A stretch of DNA of 64,000 nt from NCBI RefSeq assembly GCF_000003855.2, contig NW_003101659.1, positions 688,942 through 752,941 of the forward strand. Direction: 5' to 3'. A program made the translations under genes and the position numbers. Below, piece by piece: positions 25,486 through 37,620 of the stretch. A model generated the notes under the pieces. It ran no database searches and had not been told where the DNA came from. It saw only the letters and a list, made by a program, of their open reading frames with translations. The stretch's first letter is position 1. Each line of letters starts with the position of its first letter. Source of the stretch: Blastomyces gilchristii SLH14081. Lineage: Eukaryota > Ascomycota > Eurotiomycetes > Onygenales > Ajellomycetaceae.

Positions 25486-26486
25486 AATTCTTTTCTCTTA
25501 TCATAATCTTTATACACAGAGAAGACTTTACTAATCTTATTAATAATTACAATTCTTCTTCTGATACTGAGATTATTCTTGAATCTGACAATGAGATAAG
25601 TATTTACATAATTTACACTGAATTGATTGTTAACTGGTTTTCAATTGATTACTAATTGCTTAAATATACAGATTGAGTCTGTTCTTATCTCTCTAACTGA
25701 TGCAACTGTCTATTTAATATATATCTTTAAAGTAGAGTACAGTTATGATCTGTCTGAGTACTCTAAGACTTATATATAAGAATATACATATGTGATATTA
25801 ACTGAGTCTTTAAATATTGAGAAAATGACATAAATGATGAATAATGTAGATAATCTAAATTAATTCTCAATTAATTAACAATTAATTAATAATTGATTCA
25901 GATTCAGTATGAAAAAAGTTCTGTTCACTCATTTAAAGAAATATATTACTCTTTTCTTCATTCTAGAGTGAAGAAGTACAAGTTTAAATACACTGATATC
26001 AAAGTCTGTTAATATTTAGATAAAAATTTATATTTTGTATATTATAATGAGATTACAGAGAAAATATGAACAAATACTTAATAAATGCAGAAGAGTATTC
26101 AGTTGATTGAGAATAATCAGAGAAAATGCAATACTGTTAGATATAAATTGATTGTTAATTGATTGAGAACTGATTGAGAGTTGATTGATAATTGATTTCT
26201 TAGCTTTATACAGGTAATTTAAGTACTGTTTCAAGAAGAAACTTTCTATATATGATTTGCAGAAATCTGTGTATCTGTCTTTTATCAACATGAGATTTCT
26301 TTATGATTTATTTAGCTCTCAATTGATTGATAACTGATTGTTAATCAATTAGCAGAATGTCACTGAATATCATGCTTCATTTATTTCTTATGTGAATTCT
26401 TTCAAGACAAATTATATTCATTACTTCTTTCAATTAGTACAAGAAGTTACACAGATGAACATTGAATTTCTTGAAAGAATCTTGTA

Positions 26487-26992
26487 TAGACTGGCCGCTG
26501 AGACTATGAATTTCACATTTGATCTCATTTGATCTGATCTCATACATTTCTTGGTGTGAATCCTGCTGGGACTAATCATTAAAAAAACATGTAAAGCAAC
26601 TATATATCAGATCTCAAAATGAGATCATGACTTAGAAAAAATAAGAAAGTGATCTCATTTAATCTCATTTAGTCTCATTCTTAGTATAAAGTTACTATTT
26701 TTAGACATTTTAAGGTTTTTTTTAGACTATTTTTAATTTTTTAAAAAGTAATGCTTTTTGATAACACTTAAATAAGATTTAAAGTCATTTAAAGCAATAA
26801 AAATAATTTAAATTAAGAAGTGAAAATCATGATCTTATTTGAAAAATGTGATAAGAGTAGACAGTAAGTCTCACTGAGAGAGTATAAGACTACTATCTAA
26901 TGTTAAAACAGTGTAATGAGATCAGTTGAATTGATAATAAGATTATCAAATATTCTGATTCTGATCTCAGACACGGTTACACGGTCAGTCTA
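26487..26992. mobile_element. 506-bp nonautonomous hAT element (MITE 1)
   Basis: Begins TAGACTGGCCGCTGAGA and ends GGTCAGTCTA, so it has short terminal inverted repeats of the form TAGACTGRCC. It is flanked by the 8-bp duplication ATCTTGTA (26479-26486) / ATCTTGCA (26993-27000), with one C/T difference. Its left end is alike over about 90 bp, and its right end over about 35 bp, to the ends of the 5.8 kb hAT copies in this window; the interior is unrelated and noncoding. It sits inside the decayed MULE-like gene. Confidence 0.85.
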
Positions 26993-27063
26993 ATCTTGCA
27001 AGAAAATCTTTTTTTCATGAAGAAGAAATGTGAAGTTATGAAACAATCAAGAAGTATAACTTG

Positions 27064-27569
27064 TAGACTGATCACTGAGATTATGAATTTCACATTTAGT
27101 CTCATTTAATCTGATCTTATACATTTCTTGACATGAATCTCACTGGGACTAGTCATTAAAAAAACATGTAAAGTGACTATATATCAGATCTTAAAATGAA
27201 ATCATGACTTGAAAAAAATGAGAAAGTGATTTCATTTGATCTCATTTAGTCTCATTCTTAGCATAAAGTTACTATTTTTAGACATTTTAAGGTTTTCTTT
27301 AGACTATTTTTAATTTTTTAAAAAGTAACACTTTTTGATAACACTCAAATGAGATTTAAAGTCATTTAAAGCAATAAAAATAATTTAAATTGAGAAGTGG
27401 AAATCATGATCTCATTTGAAAAATGTGATAAGAGTAAACAGTAAGTCTCACTGAGACAGTATGAGACTACTATCTAATGTTAAAACTGTGTAATGAGATC
27501 AGTTGAATTGATAATGAGACTATTAAAAAATCTGGTCCTGGTTTCAGACACGGTCACACAGTCAGTCTA
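27064..27569. mobile_element. 506-bp nonautonomous hAT element (MITE 2)
   Basis: The same length and nearly the same sequence as the copy 72 bp upstream, in the same orientation. The termini are TAGACTGATCAC and CACAGTCAGTCTA. Unlike copy 1 it has no flanking 8-bp duplication that can be seen (ATAACTTG against AGCATAAG), so it may have arisen by rearrangement, or its duplication has been lost. Confidence 0.8.
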
Positions 27570-28899
27570 AGCATAAGAAAGTTTTATAATAAGTAATTCT
27601 CAATTGATTCTCAATTGATTGATAATTAATTATTAGAATTTGATTATTCTGCTGATCAGAAAACAATGTAGAAATTATCTTACAATGTTATTTTTCATGT
27701 TATAATTTCAGTGAATTCAGTAAACTGTTCTTATATGCTGTTTATCTCTCATGAAAATCATACACATTCTTCTTCTTCTTTCAACAAATCACCTGCAACA
27801 ATTATGAACTGAATTCTCATCTTGATTCAAGAAATGTGAGAATCAAATATGACATTGTGTGAGTTCTAATTGATTCTCAATTGTTTTTCAATTGATTGAA
27901 TATTGATTGTTTTTAGCATTCTTTCTCAAAAGTCCTGCTTTACAGAAATTTTGTGATGAGTATAATAGTCAGAGTCTGGCTGAAATTCACATCAGTTTTA
28001 TCAATATGAATTGATTTCAAGCTATACTATAAAAACAATGACTATTGAGTTTTTCTACAGGTTAAGATTATAATAAAGTTCTATTTCAACTAGATCAAAA
28101 TTCAGCTTTAAAGGTAGAATTAATTTTGAATCAATTCACAATCAGTTATTAATTAATTGTATATAGAACTATGTACAGAACATTCATCAGAATGAGAAAG
28201 GTTTGATGATTATCTGTATATTAAAAGAACAAGCAGCTCTTCTTCTTAGTCTTTCATCTTTTGAAGTTAATATATCATACAAATGTATTAAATCTTCAAA
28301 AATGAATGAGGTGATCTTTGCAACATATCTTCCTCAGCATGGAAAAAGTGAGTGCTTTTTAAAGTATTTATTGATTGATTCACAACTGATTAACAATTAA
28401 TTCATGATTAGTTATTATCTTGTATTAAATCTTTACAGAGCAGGAAAATTCTGAGAAATATTATCACTTATTTCAATGAACATTTGCAGTAGTACAAAAG
28501 CTGCAGAATCAATCTGTTTCTTTTAACTATCTGCATGAATTGAGAATACAGGCAATTATTGTGAATATGTGCATAAAACAGATGACTGATAATTAATTGA
28601 TATTCAATTGACAATCAATTGACAATTCTCTGCTAATCAATTCACTTAGGCCTAGTATAATATCTTGCATCTATCAATTCTGAACATTGATTATTTAATT
28701 GACAACTGAAGAATATTCTTATCTTTTATCATATTCATTTTTTCCGCAGCATTTCCAACATAGTGAGAACTAGACTGGCCGCTGGGATCATGAATTTCAC
28801 ATTTGATCTCATTTGATTTAGTTTCATACATTTCTTGGCGTGAGTCTCACCAGAACCAAGCCTCAAAAAAATCTGAAAATGAATCATTTCTGAGAGAAA

Positions 28900-30900
28900 T
28901 GACATGAAAAATGACCAGATTTAATTCAAGAACAGTGAAATGAGAGTAATTTCTCAGAATAAACTATGAAAGATGATTATTCTTTCAAAATCAGAATGAG
29001 ACTGAGACTGAAGATTAAATTCAGTCTTATTCAGTTCATTCAGTGATTGCTTATATAATCAGAATTTAATAATGATTATTGATAACACTCATGAAACAAC
29101 TAAATACATTCTTATATAAGTTTATTCTTCACTTTCTTATGAAAACTACACTTCTCTGATATACTGTGATCAGAGATATTAAACTGTCTGATAATTTCAT
29201 ATTTTATAATCATGAGTTTCTTGATTATTTCTTCTTATAATTGTTCTCAGTGATAGTGATAAATATCTCAACTTGAGTTGAACTTTCACTTCATTTTCAT
29301 CTCTGTTAATAAAATTGTCAGAATATTACACATCATCAGTACAACAGTTAAATATATATTTTCAACAATTTTTCATAACTCTAGAATTGATTTGATATGT
29401 AAATTTATTAAATTATCTTGAAAATAGTGATTAAATTCAGTTTTATAAGTATGTAGTTTTACCTGATTTTCAGTTGTAATCAATGTATATAAGTTCTGTT
29501 TCAAAGTTAGTATTATAGTTCTATATGATATGAAGTGTTATTAAAGATTGTTACTTACTAGAAAATTATATTTCACTATCTTCACATCTTTAACATCTGC
29601 TCATTCAAATTTCTGATAGTTGATATTATAGTAGTCTTGAGTTAATTTAATATATAAGTCTCATTTCTCCTCTGTTCAATCTTAAGAAGTGTAGATATTA
29701 ACTCAATGAGAGAGATTTAGTAGAGCTGCTACAGCATAGTACTCTGTAAAAGATTGTTTAGTTTTACTGTAGTAATATACTAGTTTATCTCTTACAGTAA
29801 TAATAGCCTGTGCTATAGCATTATCTCAGACTGAATTTCTTTTTAAGTGATTCAACTGCTTCTTAAAATAAGTAAATAAACTGTTATACACTCATCAGAC
29901 TGACTGCAGCATTGATATATAAGTGATTAAGACTGTCTTTATTATCTTATAAAACTGAAACAGTAAATCAATCACATATTTCAACTATATTTACTTTATA
30001 TCAGAAAGTTTCAATATCTGAATCTTTTCTTAATCAGAGTGTTGTACTCAATGATCAATTATCTGATATAATTGAAGAGTCTGAACAGTTATCTTATATA
30101 TTAAACTTCACTGTATTCTAACATTCTATATTATATTCAGTGATGTGACTGATTTGTTTATTTATTAAATATCATGAAATCATTATTATTATTTAGAGAA
30201 GATACAAATCATATTAACAATGTTTCAAATCTGTGATATTTAAATTATTAGTCAATCTATTCAAAATTAACAGTAGTATTATTAAAAAGCATTATCAAAA
30301 AGCAATATTAAAAAGTGTTATCAAAAAACATTATCTTTTACAAAGTGAATGTAAAAGTTACTTGAGTAATCACTTTCATCTCATTCTCATCTTAAGAATC
30401 AGTCATCTCATTATTCTTTATCTCAATATTAAGATTCTTTATCAGTGTTTACATTACAAGTTAAATCACATAAATAATGCAGAGAATATGACCTTATTTA
30501 TCATTTCAGAAATGCAAAGCTAATTTTTGCTTCAAGCTGTTCATTATAGTATAGTTATTCACAGCATTATCAGTTATAATTGTAAGAAGACTGAGACTAA
30601 TATCTTAATAATCATTTTTAATCACAGTTATTAATATCTCTGTTATATAATTCTCAGTATAACTACTGATTAATGATTTAAATTCAATTAATATCTCTTA
30701 ATAAGTTCAGTTCTCATCAATGTAATAACATATAACTCTTATAAATGTAAGATTGTTTATACTAGTTCATGCATTCACTGTGAGAGACACTCTTCAATGA
30801 TTCTTCAACTCTGATTCTAGATATTGTATATTGACTTTGTAGTATATCTCAAGGTTGAACTGAAGACAGAATCAATGTAGAATATGAAGATTTAAATTAA
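28900..30900 (-). pseudogene. hAT transposase remnant (copy 1)
   Basis: Minus-strand translation gives TDNAVNNYTIMNSLKQKL then HILCIIYVI (about 30480-30590). This is the hAT signature of an Asp-Asn-Ala-x-Asn-Asn block followed by a C/H-x-I region. The C-terminal dimerisation region lies toward 29000-29350, mirrored by the clearer copy 2. Many stops are present. The N-terminal part should continue beyond the inserted Gypsy element (53400 onward); no BED zinc finger could be recognised with confidence. Confidence 0.7.
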
Positions 30901-31076
30901 GTATTTAAAGAAGTGTTCAGAATTTGAGGTTTTTAATTAATTAAAGAGAAAGATTCAGAGATATACATATGTAAAGTAATTATTCACAGAAGTTATCAGA
31001 TAAGAGTTATGAAATCAGAGTACTAATATATAATCATTTTCACATAATTTTCTTCAAATTAGAAAGTTAGTGTTAC

Positions 31077-31609
31077 TGTAACATAATAGAACTGAAGTAG
31101 TGACTAGTCAGCAGTGTCACATAGAGATAGTTGTTAAGAAGCTGTATAAGTGAGCTTGACTATCTTGCTTAAATAGTGAGCTTGTAGACTACAGAGTTAT
31201 TGTGAGAATATCACAGATATGATACTTAGTATACTAAGAAGATTGTATAAGAAACACAGTAACTCTTATATATATTTCAGTAGAAGAAAAAACAAATCAT
31301 TGACTTCTTTAATAGAGAGTCAGCATCTAGCTATTCTATATAGATAATGAGTGAATATTCTTCTCTTATTTCATAAGTGAGAATAGCTGAAGTGATATCT
31401 CAGCAGTGTCTCACTATCAAGAAAGAGTAATCTGCTGATCTTGTATAGAAGTGAGATTTTTATATTTATTAATTAAATCTTTCTATAATATATCTGAATG
31501 ATGTCATAGAGTGATTGAAAATCAGTTTAAATGAAATAAAATTATTCACATGAAAGTGATGAGCTGTGTGAAATTATAACAGAGTCTTGATATAGCTGAG
31601 AGTGTGACA
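31077..31609 (-). repeat. LTR of element H (left copy)
   Basis: Starts TGTAACATAATAG and ends GTGTGACA. In coding orientation this is the 3' LTR. It is heavily transition-mutated relative to the right copy, whose last 70 bases (53325-53394) are GC-rich and close to the unmutated state. Confidence 0.88.
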
Positions 31610-33600
31610 ATACTCTTCTCTTTAGAAGTATAGTCTTGATATTCTTAAGATTACTGAATTAGAAATTATCTTTGTTATATAGTAATAATTATTAATTGAT
31701 TTAACAGTGTATATACTGTATGTGATATAAAGAAATAGATGAGTTTTTCTACTGACTGTGTAGATCTTTCTTTTCTCATCTTCATTTAAATTAAATATAT
31801 GATAAGTGAGTTTCTTATATATCAATTTGAAATATAGAAAATATAGTTAATAAGTGACTTATAGATCTTTCATTATATTCTGTTCTTTATATGAAATTCT
31901 CTGCAAAAGTGATGTATTTTAGAGATAAAGTTAATAGTAGTGATAGAATTTTTTGAAAAGATTCTTTTTCTTTATAATATATTTTTCTTTCTCTTTTCTC
32001 AATTATAACAGTGAGTGTATGAGAGTATCATTCTTGAAAGATAATAAAGAACTTATTCTGATGTTTTTTAGTGAATAAACATCTTTGTGATGTAGCTGTG
32101 ATCTTCATGACTGTCAAGAAAGCTCAGTTAAAGACAGAGACAGTGATGTCAATGAGTCATAGAAGCACTGCTTTTATTATCACATCTTCTTCTTCTTCTT
32201 TATCTCTTACAGCTGTGGTGATAGTAGCTATATCTTGCAGTGAGATGTTGTTTCTTCTGTCAGTCAGTTTGTCTGTATCTGATCTGTTTTCTGCTCTCTC
32301 TGTCATCATTGCAACACTATCTTCTCTCTCAATCAACACAGTGATGTATAACTCTGTGTGATCATTCAGAGAGAATCTCAGAAAGAGCTTAATTTCAGAG
32401 ACAGTGACTCTGAGAAGTTCAATCTGTAGTTTCTCTCTCATGACATGTCTGAGCTCTGCTCAGAATGCTGCTGAGTTAAGTCTGTAGAGTTCTGCAGTTT
32501 CTTTGTCTTCTCTCTGTGAGAAGGCTTCAGTGTAGTCTCTGATCAGTATCATCATATATCTATACTGTACTAAGCAGCTGAAGAAGAAGAAGATCTTATA
32601 CACTCATCTCTTCTCTCACTCTCATTATTTTCATTACATCTGTAATAATAACTTCTATCTCTCTGTAAGTACTATTTACTCTACAAGAAGATATTGTATC
32701 AGTTCTGACAAGAAGCTCAGATATTCAAGTAATATAGAGTAAGAGTCTTAAAGCTTTAAGTATTGATAAATTTTATCAAGACTGAAGAGATCTCTCTTAC
32801 TCATCTATAAAAGAAGATGAAAGTATGAATCTCTGAGATGAAAAAACATCTCAGAATAACTAATCTTAAGAAGAAGTTAGTTAATACTGCTGTTAAAAGT
32901 GTTACAGAGATTAATTACTGATTGAAGAGAATCTTACTTTAATTAAAACAGATGACTGAGATGCTTTATAAATTAATAAGTTAATACTTTAAGTATCTCT
33001 TATACTCTTCTACAGTATGCTTCTCTATAATACTGCAGTACTAACTTCTCAGCAGATAAAGATATCAGTATCAAAGACTTCAACAGTGAAGAATGAGTTT
33101 GATGAGAATGTGATTATTAATGAGTAGACTCTGAAGTTCTCTCTTTTTACTTTTTCAGCAGACTGCAGTCTCATTAGAATAGTAGCAGTCTGTAGATTGA
33201 TAATATCAATCTTTTTATTAATTTTAAATATCTCTTTTCTCTAACTGCTTCAGGAATTTTACACTTGTGTAGTCTTATTAAACTTCTAAAAAATTCTTTG
33301 AGAGAAAATAGAAGAAGAGTGCTACAGAGTTCATAAGACACTGACTCATCACTGTAAGATTATCTCTAAAAAACTCTTTAGAAAAAATAAGAAATCTCAA
33401 GCAGTATTTCTTATTCAATATCTCTGATATGTAATGAGATAGTCTCTACTAGTCATCTCATAGCTTACAATCTCTTTCTCAGCATTTTCTAAATACTTAA
33501 GCAGTTCTCACAAATTCTCTGATAATGAATAATCTTCTTATTTAATGAGATATTGAAGCTTACTGTAATATATTCACTTATTCAATATTTTCTTTATAAG
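31610..33600 (-). other. 3' region of element H beyond integrase
   Basis: About 2 kb between the integrase region and the 3' LTR (coding sense minus). A 94-codon frame at 32157-32441 stays open in coding sense and is charged (EREDSVAMMTERAENRSD); no family was recognised. The remainder has many stops. Confidence 0.4.
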
Positions 33601-36179
33601 ATATTTGATATCATTTTCAATCTTGATATCATTTAGCTGAGATGACTCTGCTCTGAAATATTACTTATAGAGCTTCAAATAGAAAATGTGAAAAACAGAA
33701 TAAATTGATTTCAATTCTGAGAATAATTTTAACTCATATGTCTGCTTACTCATCACTCTTATTACTGAGAAAGATTCTAGTCATTACTTACTGAGCTTCT
33801 TACACAGTTTCATTATCTTGATATTCTTTGCTGAAAGTAGTACTTGATTCTCTATTAAGAACTTTATTGAAAGATGTTTTTAATTATAGTATTCTATCTA
33901 CTACTTCTGAACACAGCAGATGCTTTTCATCATCTTCTTATAAATTTTATTTAAAAGTTTCAATCTCACTTTTACTTCTGATACTGAGAAGTACTCTATT
34001 CTCTGTATCTATTCAATATTCTGACTATCTATCTCTCTCTTTGAAACATCATCTGCAATGTCACTGAGTAATGAAGAATTATATTTATAATAAGTATAGA
34101 AAGAAGATACTTTTAAAATTGCATTCTTTGCATTGTTATATACAAATTTAATGATTAAAAGATGTTTAAGTCAATCATTCTGATAATATAAATAGAATGC
34201 TTGAAGATGCTGTTCTAATGTCTGATTCTGATATTCAGTCTGATTATCTGTCTGCAAATGAAATATAGTACTGAGAAGACATCTTATTATAAGATAATAG
34301 TAAAAAGCTGATCAGTATTTGCTGATGAAGAGGGATTCTCAATCTATTATCAATGATTTCAGAGCACTGTGATCATGAATAATGATATTTAAAAACAGGT
34401 CAGTCAATTCAGAGGCTTTAATCTTTTTATAAGTAGAGATATATTTTATCATCTTTATGAAATAATTGACAATGATTAAAATTAAGTCATATTCTTTAAC
34501 TCTTATTGACTTTGACAGATCAACTATGAAATTCATTGATAGATTCTATTATAAGCTCTTTAAGACAGATAGTGATATTAACTTATTATATTACTTATAC
34601 TGTAGAATCTTTATTCTTTGACAGATATTATAAGTCTTAATATACTCTTTGACATCTATTCAGAGCTTGTTTTAAATATATTTATATTTTAGAAGCTTCT
34701 CAGTCTTCTCTAACCTGAAGTACTCTGTATGAAGATTATTATAATGAATTCTCAATAACTTCTGATACACTGTTCTACTATAAGAGATGAAGACTGAATT
34801 ATTCAGTAGTAGAAGTTCATATTCTTCTAGTTATCAGTGACTTGATTTCTTAGTGACACTGTCTCACTCAGAGCCTGTCTCTTTCAAGTTTAAACTGAAT
34901 TCTTTCTTCTTCAACTTCTGAATTCAAGCTGCAGTAGAGATGTTCCTCTTCTATAACTTATTAATAAATTTCAAAAGTAGTTAGATTAAAAGATTGTAGA
35001 CTGTTTTATTCTTTATCAATTTAATGATAGTAAGATATAATATGAGAAGCTTATAATCTTCAGTGTCAGTTCTCTGCAGAGATCTGAGTTTTCTTTCATC
35101 TTCTATACTGAGTCACACAGCTGTCTTATCAGTGCTGTTTTCAAGCTTCAGAGAATCTTAACTCTCTGCAGTCAGCTTCTTCTACAGTGATAACAGAGAT
35201 TCTTTTATAGAATTCTTCTTCACATCAATAATATTATAATCAGATTATTTAGACAGTGTATCAGTGAGATTAAGCTGATCTGAATGATATTGAATATAGA
35301 AATTATACTCTGAAAGCAGCTCTGCTCATCTGACTTGATATTCTGTCAAGCTCTTTGTTATCAAGAAGTAATGCAGATTTGTATAATCAGTGAGAACTTG
35401 TACTGAGTACTTACTACTCTGAAGATAATGTCATCAGATCTTAAAGAATTCAATAATTACTAACATCTCTTAATTATAAGTATCATATCTTCTCTGTATA
35501 AGTGATAACTTCTTGAAGAAGAAGATCACTGATCTTCATTCACAGTATTTTATAGACTCTGTGAAAAAGTCTTCTCTCACAGACATTTCATTGTCTATAT
35601 TTTCAGAGATAATTATTCTCTGATTCTTTCAATGTTGAAAGACCTTCAGTATCAACTGTGAAAAGATTTCACAGATTTCATTCTCAAATGTATCAGTCTC
35701 ACACTGACTGAGTAAGTTGAGATTAAAATGATTCAGTATTGTAATATCTGTAAAAGCTTATTTCAATTCTACAAATATCTGTACAGTGTCTTGAATAAGA
35801 ATAAATGATTCTGTTTTTCTGTCTTTTACACTTCTCTTTAACAGATCTGTAAGAGAGACAGTAATCTGTGAATATATATAAATGAATTGTCTGTAGAAGT
35901 TTACAAATTCTAGAAACATCTGCATCTTACAGTATATTCACAGCATCAGTCAGTTCTTGATAATGAAGACTCAGCTTCTGTTCATTGAAATGCTGTTCAT
36001 CTTAATAATATAATCTAAGAAATCAATCTTCTGTATGTAGAATAAGCATTGTTCAGTGTTTGTATAGAGTTAATACTATCTCAAGTGACTTAATACTTCT
36101 TGAATATAAGTATCATGTTCTTTCTCTGTTTTCAAGAAGATTAGAATGTTGTCTAAGTATACTATACAGAAGATATTAA
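33600..36179 (-). pseudogene. Element H pol: RT C-terminal half, RNase H, integrase (decayed)
   Basis: The minus-strand frame at about 36075-36170 reads YLDNILIFLKTEKEHDTYIQ, the Gypsy reverse-transcriptase catalytic segment (YLDD with D to N). The integrase core appears at 34339-34536 as LILIIVNYFIKMIKYI. RNase H should lie between but is too decayed to delimit. The upstream half of the RT lies at 43430-43740, separated by G1. Confidence 0.75.
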
Positions 36180-36437
36180 TGTAAGAAATCCCGCTCCTCG
36201 CGGATTCTTTACCCCTATTCCTATCTCTCGCGTAACCAATAGGGCTAGCGGCCCTTGGCTACACACAACTATATAGACTGGAGTTCACAAATACTATTCA
36301 TAACTCAGCTTGAATGCTATTATACATTTGACTTCTACATTTTATCTTTCTATCATGAATACTTCTAGTAGTTAACAGTATATATCACATCAAGCTGCAA
36401 ACACCTGAATAATCATCTATGAGCACTTATTCTTACA
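36180..36437 (+). repeat. G1 5' LTR
   Basis: 258 bp, TGTAAGAAATCCCGC to TTATTCTTACA. The first 80 bases keep CpG sites that are lost in the other three LTR copies of this family; the rest is mutated. Confidence 0.92.
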
Positions 36438-36479
36438 TTTCAAGCTCAGTCAGTTAGCAATCATCTGTTATAACTGAAA

Positions 36480-37620
36480 GAACTAGAAACTCATATGCTT
36501 CAATCTCTGCAAACTCTACTACAGACACTCAGAAGTAGTCATCTGAATCATGAATAACTCTTATAAAAGAAGTTTCAGAGAACTTATTAATTACTTACAG
36601 AATATTATTCTCTGTATCTGTGACAGAGAAATTCTTCAAACTCATGAATAAATTAATCTTAGTGAAGAACATTCTTGAGCATCTCTCACAGAACTAAGCT
36701 ATTTTTCTACAAGAAATGCTTACTGTCTGCAAACACTCTCAAACTGAGTCTCTAGACATAATCTTCAGAGATACTCATAAATTGAAAAGAAACTTTCTTA
36801 AGCTGTAATCACTTAAGGCTACTTATTGAATCATAATCTATAAAAGCTTTTATGAATTTGTATTTAAAATTGACTTACAAGCCTGACTGTGTGATATGAA
36901 AGATGAAGAAGCTGTTATCTATATAATAACAGACCTCTATTACACTGAAGTCAAGAACTGGCTGAATCATCTAGAAAATGATTATAAGAGATTCTACTGA
37001 TCTGTTCTTAAAATCTATCTAGAGAATAAGTTAAGAGACTCTGCAAGCTGAATAGAGAATATCTGAGCTGCAATTATTAATATTAGAAAAAGAGATGAGA
37101 AATCTGATAAAGACTACTCACAGTACTTTATAAAATTATAGTGTGAATTAAAATCTGTGAAAACAGAGCTCTGAAACAAGACCTGAATAATGATGTTTAT
37201 AAAGAGACTGAATAAAGATATGCAGAACAAGCTCATTAAGTAAGACTCTAAGTTCTTAACTCTGAAGAAACTAATGACTCTCATTCATTACTTATGAATC
37301 ACTGTAAGAGTCACAGATCTATGAAGAGCAGATCACTGACTGACTCTGTAAGAGTCAGAACAACAGAGAACAGATTTATTAAAAAAAGATGATAAAACAT
37401 AGAGAGATTTGTATCTGACTGCTGAGCAGAGAGAGAGAGCTTTATAAGCTTCTGTGAATAGAGTGTATAATAGAGAGACTAAGAAAAAGAGACTCTGCTT
37501 TATCTATTCTAAATCAGAACATCTCTGTACAAACTATTCAGATAAATCAAAATAGAAATTTGAGAGATTATAGACAGAGATAGTAACAGTCTTCTTAAGA
37601 GTCTTAAAGCTGATATCTGA
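36480..37620 (+). pseudogene. G1 gag remnant
   Basis: Contains Gag-like helical sequence (LYYTEVKNWLNHLENDYK near 36940) and a zinc knuckle near 37497 reading CFIYSKSEHLCTNYS. There two Cys of the CX2CX4HX4C pattern have become Tyr by G-to-A transition. Multiple stops. Confidence 0.7.

Larger units (their letters stand above)
25500..28762 (+). pseudogene. Decayed MULE-like transposase gene, 5' part, with motif-rich introns
   Basis: A degraded multi-exon gene. The start reads NSSSDTEIILESDNEI. Later exons give LLLSLSSFEVNISYKCIK then MNEVIFATYLPQHGK, and YYHLFQ followed by TFAVVQKLQNQSVSFNYLHEL. These resemble the fungal Mutator-like transposase family (catalytic-core start and the following block); the assignment is by recognition only. 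Clear GT-AG introns: 25600-25671, 27593-27636, 27859-27916, 28114-28166 and 28348-28438. Probable ones: 25846-25901 and about 26136-26213. All contain AATTGATTG-type sequence. The gene is interrupted by two MITEs (26487-26992, 27064-27569), and at 28762 by the 35 kb hAT insertion. It continues at 63724. Some stops are present, but decay is lighter than in the LTR elements. Confidence 0.6.

Noticed and set aside
32071..32441. Ser-rich plus-strand gene in element H
   Set aside because: Shadow of the minus-strand coding sense of element H.
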